Positions 62,780-64,000 of a DNA stretch of 64,000 nt are shown in pieces. The stretch's first letter is position 1, and every line of letters begins with the position of its first letter. Source of the DNA: JABDMH01 sp965223165 (GTDB lineage Bacteria; Bacteroidota; Bacteroidia; Chitinophagales; Saprospiraceae); assembly GCA_965223165.1 (NCBI GenBank), contig CBDCVQ010000019.1, positions 806,001 through 870,000 on the forward strand, read 5' to 3'. The position numbers were made by a program, and so were the translations under genes. The notes under the pieces were generated by a model that searched no databases, was not told the origin of the DNA, and saw nothing but the letters and a program-made list of their open reading frames with translations.

Positions 62780-64000
62780 GACTTACAACAAAGTCGGTTA
62801 TTTTCTTTGTTTTCTCCAACTTTATTTTTTCGACCAGCATCTTGACCGCCAAGGAGGGGAGATTCAGTTTGATCTTGGCAGCTTGCGGCTGATGAGCTTC
62901 CGTCGGATCAAAGATATTAACGTAGGTCCCATTGGGTACGTTTTGAATCTCGCATTGATGTACCCTGTTGTCTGAATTAACGATAAGAATGTAGATCCTT
63001 TGATGCCAATGCCATGCGCAAGCACTCACGGCAGGTAGTGTGTGGGTCTCCGGCGGTTGGCCACATTCGGTTATGCTATAGGAGGCAAGGGGGTTTCTCA
63101 TCAGACTGTGGACGGCAATATCCGGGATTTTTTTCCCCTGGGTAAATACCGCAGCCAAATTAAATCCATCCGGCGAAAGCTCGGCAGTCACCGTACGCCA
63201 GGCATCGTAACACGCCTGATAAGCAGTGGGTTCAAAATGGGTCCGCGACGCCAATGACCAGACCATAAATCCGGTCGCACCATGTGCGATGGCTGCATAG
63301 GCGTCATGCCGCACATATTGGGGCAAAAAAGGATTTTCTTCGGAGCAGTCAAACATCTCCAGACAGGGAATAATCGGCAGATCTCTGTTCAGCTGCTCAT
63401 TCACCTTTTGCATTTCCCTCATCTTGTGCACTACCACAATGCGATTTTGATCCAGGCCCAGTATATGGGGATAAATATTGAGGGTGAGCAAATCAAAATC
63501 AGCTCCCAGGCACTGTACGCCCGGGATAAATCCTAGCTGCTTTTGGGAAGGCCCGCATTTCGCCGCTCCGCCCAAAAAATTCTCGGCCATGCGATTGTTG
63601 GGCTGATGGTTAAATACCGGGCGTTTCAATGGATCCCTCCTTTTAATGGCTTTGTACATCTCGGCGTAGTAATGTCGATGGGCAGGATCATAATTGTCCA
63701 ATTCCTCAGGAAACAGGTTCCACGCGATGACAGATGTATTGTATGGCGCATGGCCGACAATGGCATCCACGGCAGATTCCACTTGAGCAATCCAGCTCTT
63801 CATCCTCTGCTCATCCAGACCCCACCAGACCTCGCCCCGTTGAAGACCCTGAGGTGGTGATTCCTCTTGCTCCGGATCCGTCGGCCAAACCTTCCAAATA
63901 ATATCAAGACCCAGACCAATAGCCTCATCGATCAGGGCGGGATAGTCCTTGCCGTAGAGACCGTGATAGAGCCCTCCGGTATTAAAGTGATCGGCGGCAG
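62769..64000 (-). CDS. TIM-barrel glycosidase-like protein, 5' truncated by window edge
   Basis: The frame is open to base 64000, giving about 410 visible residues; the start is beyond the right edge. The upstream part reads DHFNTGGLYHGLYGKDYPAL and GLGLDIIWKVWPTDPE. Barrel strands follow with IAWNLFPEELDNYDP, where the acidic pair suggests a catalytic residue as in GH5/GH42-like enzymes, and LPIIPCLEMFDCSEENPF, a second acidic candidate. GATGFMVWSLASR is also typical. The C-terminal ~90 residues look like a beta-sandwich. I infer a glycoside hydrolase; the exact GH family is not certain. Confidence 0.75.
   Translation of the reverse strand, partial: AADHFNTGGLYHGLYGKDYPALIDEAIGLGLDIIWKVWPTDPEQEESPPQGLQRGEVWWGLDEQRMKSWIAQVESAVDAIVGHAPYNTSVIAWNLFPEELDNYDPAHRHYYAEMYKAIKRRDPLKRPVFNHQPNNRMAENFLGGAAKCGPSQKQLGFIPGVQCLGADFDLLTLNIYPHILGLDQNRIVVVHKMREMQKVNEQLNRDLPIIPCLEMFDCSEENPFLPQYVRHDAYAAIAHGATGFMVWSLASRTHFEPTAYQACYDAWRTVTAELSPDGFNLAAVFTQGKKIPDIAVHSLMRNPLASYSITECGQPPETHTLPAVSACAWHWHQRIYILIVNSDNRVHQCEIQNVPNGTYVNIFDPTEAHQPQAAKIKLNLPSLAVKMLVEKIKLEKTKKITDFVVSPKT

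Overview
The window reads as a chromosomal segment of a Bacteroidota bacterium, most likely an aerobic member of the Saprospiria/Lewinella type. Three proteins carry C-terminal domains for type IX secretion: two type A tails (1..3093, 18958..20319) and one gliding-associated CHU_C type tail (41638..45255). Several starts sit just downstream of TAnnTTTG boxes, the Bacteroidota -7 promoter element, and Shine-Dalgarno sites are largely absent. Lipoproteins with LxxC lipoboxes are common. The genus assignment is inference from gene content.

Layout. 1-6.3 kb: a secreted BNR/sortilin-like protein cut by the left edge, then a kinase/M23 peptidase/class III aminotransferase triple fusion. 6.3-10 kb: a nested transposon, in which an IS1634-type element (CCCGACTTGGCT ends, TTAA duplication) has split an IS110-family recombinase gene in two. 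10-14 kb: a flavin-binding PNPOx-fold protein and a TrkA/TrkH potassium uptake pair. 14.2-21.7 kb: a carbohydrate/sulfate-ester region with two lipoprotein sulfatases, an AGE-family epimerase lipoprotein, an FG-GAP repeat protein and a type IX cargo, with an eight-unit 24-bp array of mini-hairpins after the first sulfatase. 22-27.3 kb: a two-subunit molybdenum hydroxylase (isoquinoline oxidoreductase type), then a reductase/ketoglutarate-semialdehyde dehydrogenase pair. 27.5-35.2 kb: a TetR-TolC-adaptor-RND efflux operon with pdxH and a DoxX-like gene downstream. 35.5-39.6 kb: a di-heme peroxidase, a small lipoprotein, and the phospholipid genes cdsA and psd. 39.8-46.9 kb: lysS, a giant SprB-like repeat protein, pdxJ and a CPBP protease. 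46.9-47.9 kb: a probable GNAT-like toxin/XRE antitoxin pair with a palindromic operator. 48-55 kb: an alpha/beta-hydrolase fused to an endonuclease/exonuclease/phosphatase domain, a YheT-type hydrolase, a cyclase-family protein, a cytochrome c lipoprotein, an anmK broken by a frameshift in an A9 run, and an NAD-dependent epimerase. 55-58.5 kb: an EF-G-like GTPase and an exported hypothetical protein. 59.1-60.7 kb: an intact IS3-family element. 60.9-64 kb: a parallel beta-helix protein converging on a TIM-barrel glycosidase-like gene cut by the right edge.

The strongest unexplained structure is a family of interspersed, nearly fully palindromic intergenic elements. There are four copies of type A (10757, 35211, 39599, 58650) and three of a related type B (18667, about 21888, 58488). 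They share a core around GGCTTTGCAACGAAGTATGC but have different terminal inverted repeats. Two type A copies sit exactly on the stop codon of the neighbouring gene. Other points are the two A9 slippery runs (one in the IS3 transposase, one in anmK, needing the same frame change), the three-domain fusion at 3.2 kb and the toxin/antitoxin-like pair at 47 kb. No rRNA, tRNA, CRISPR array or replication origin was recognised.
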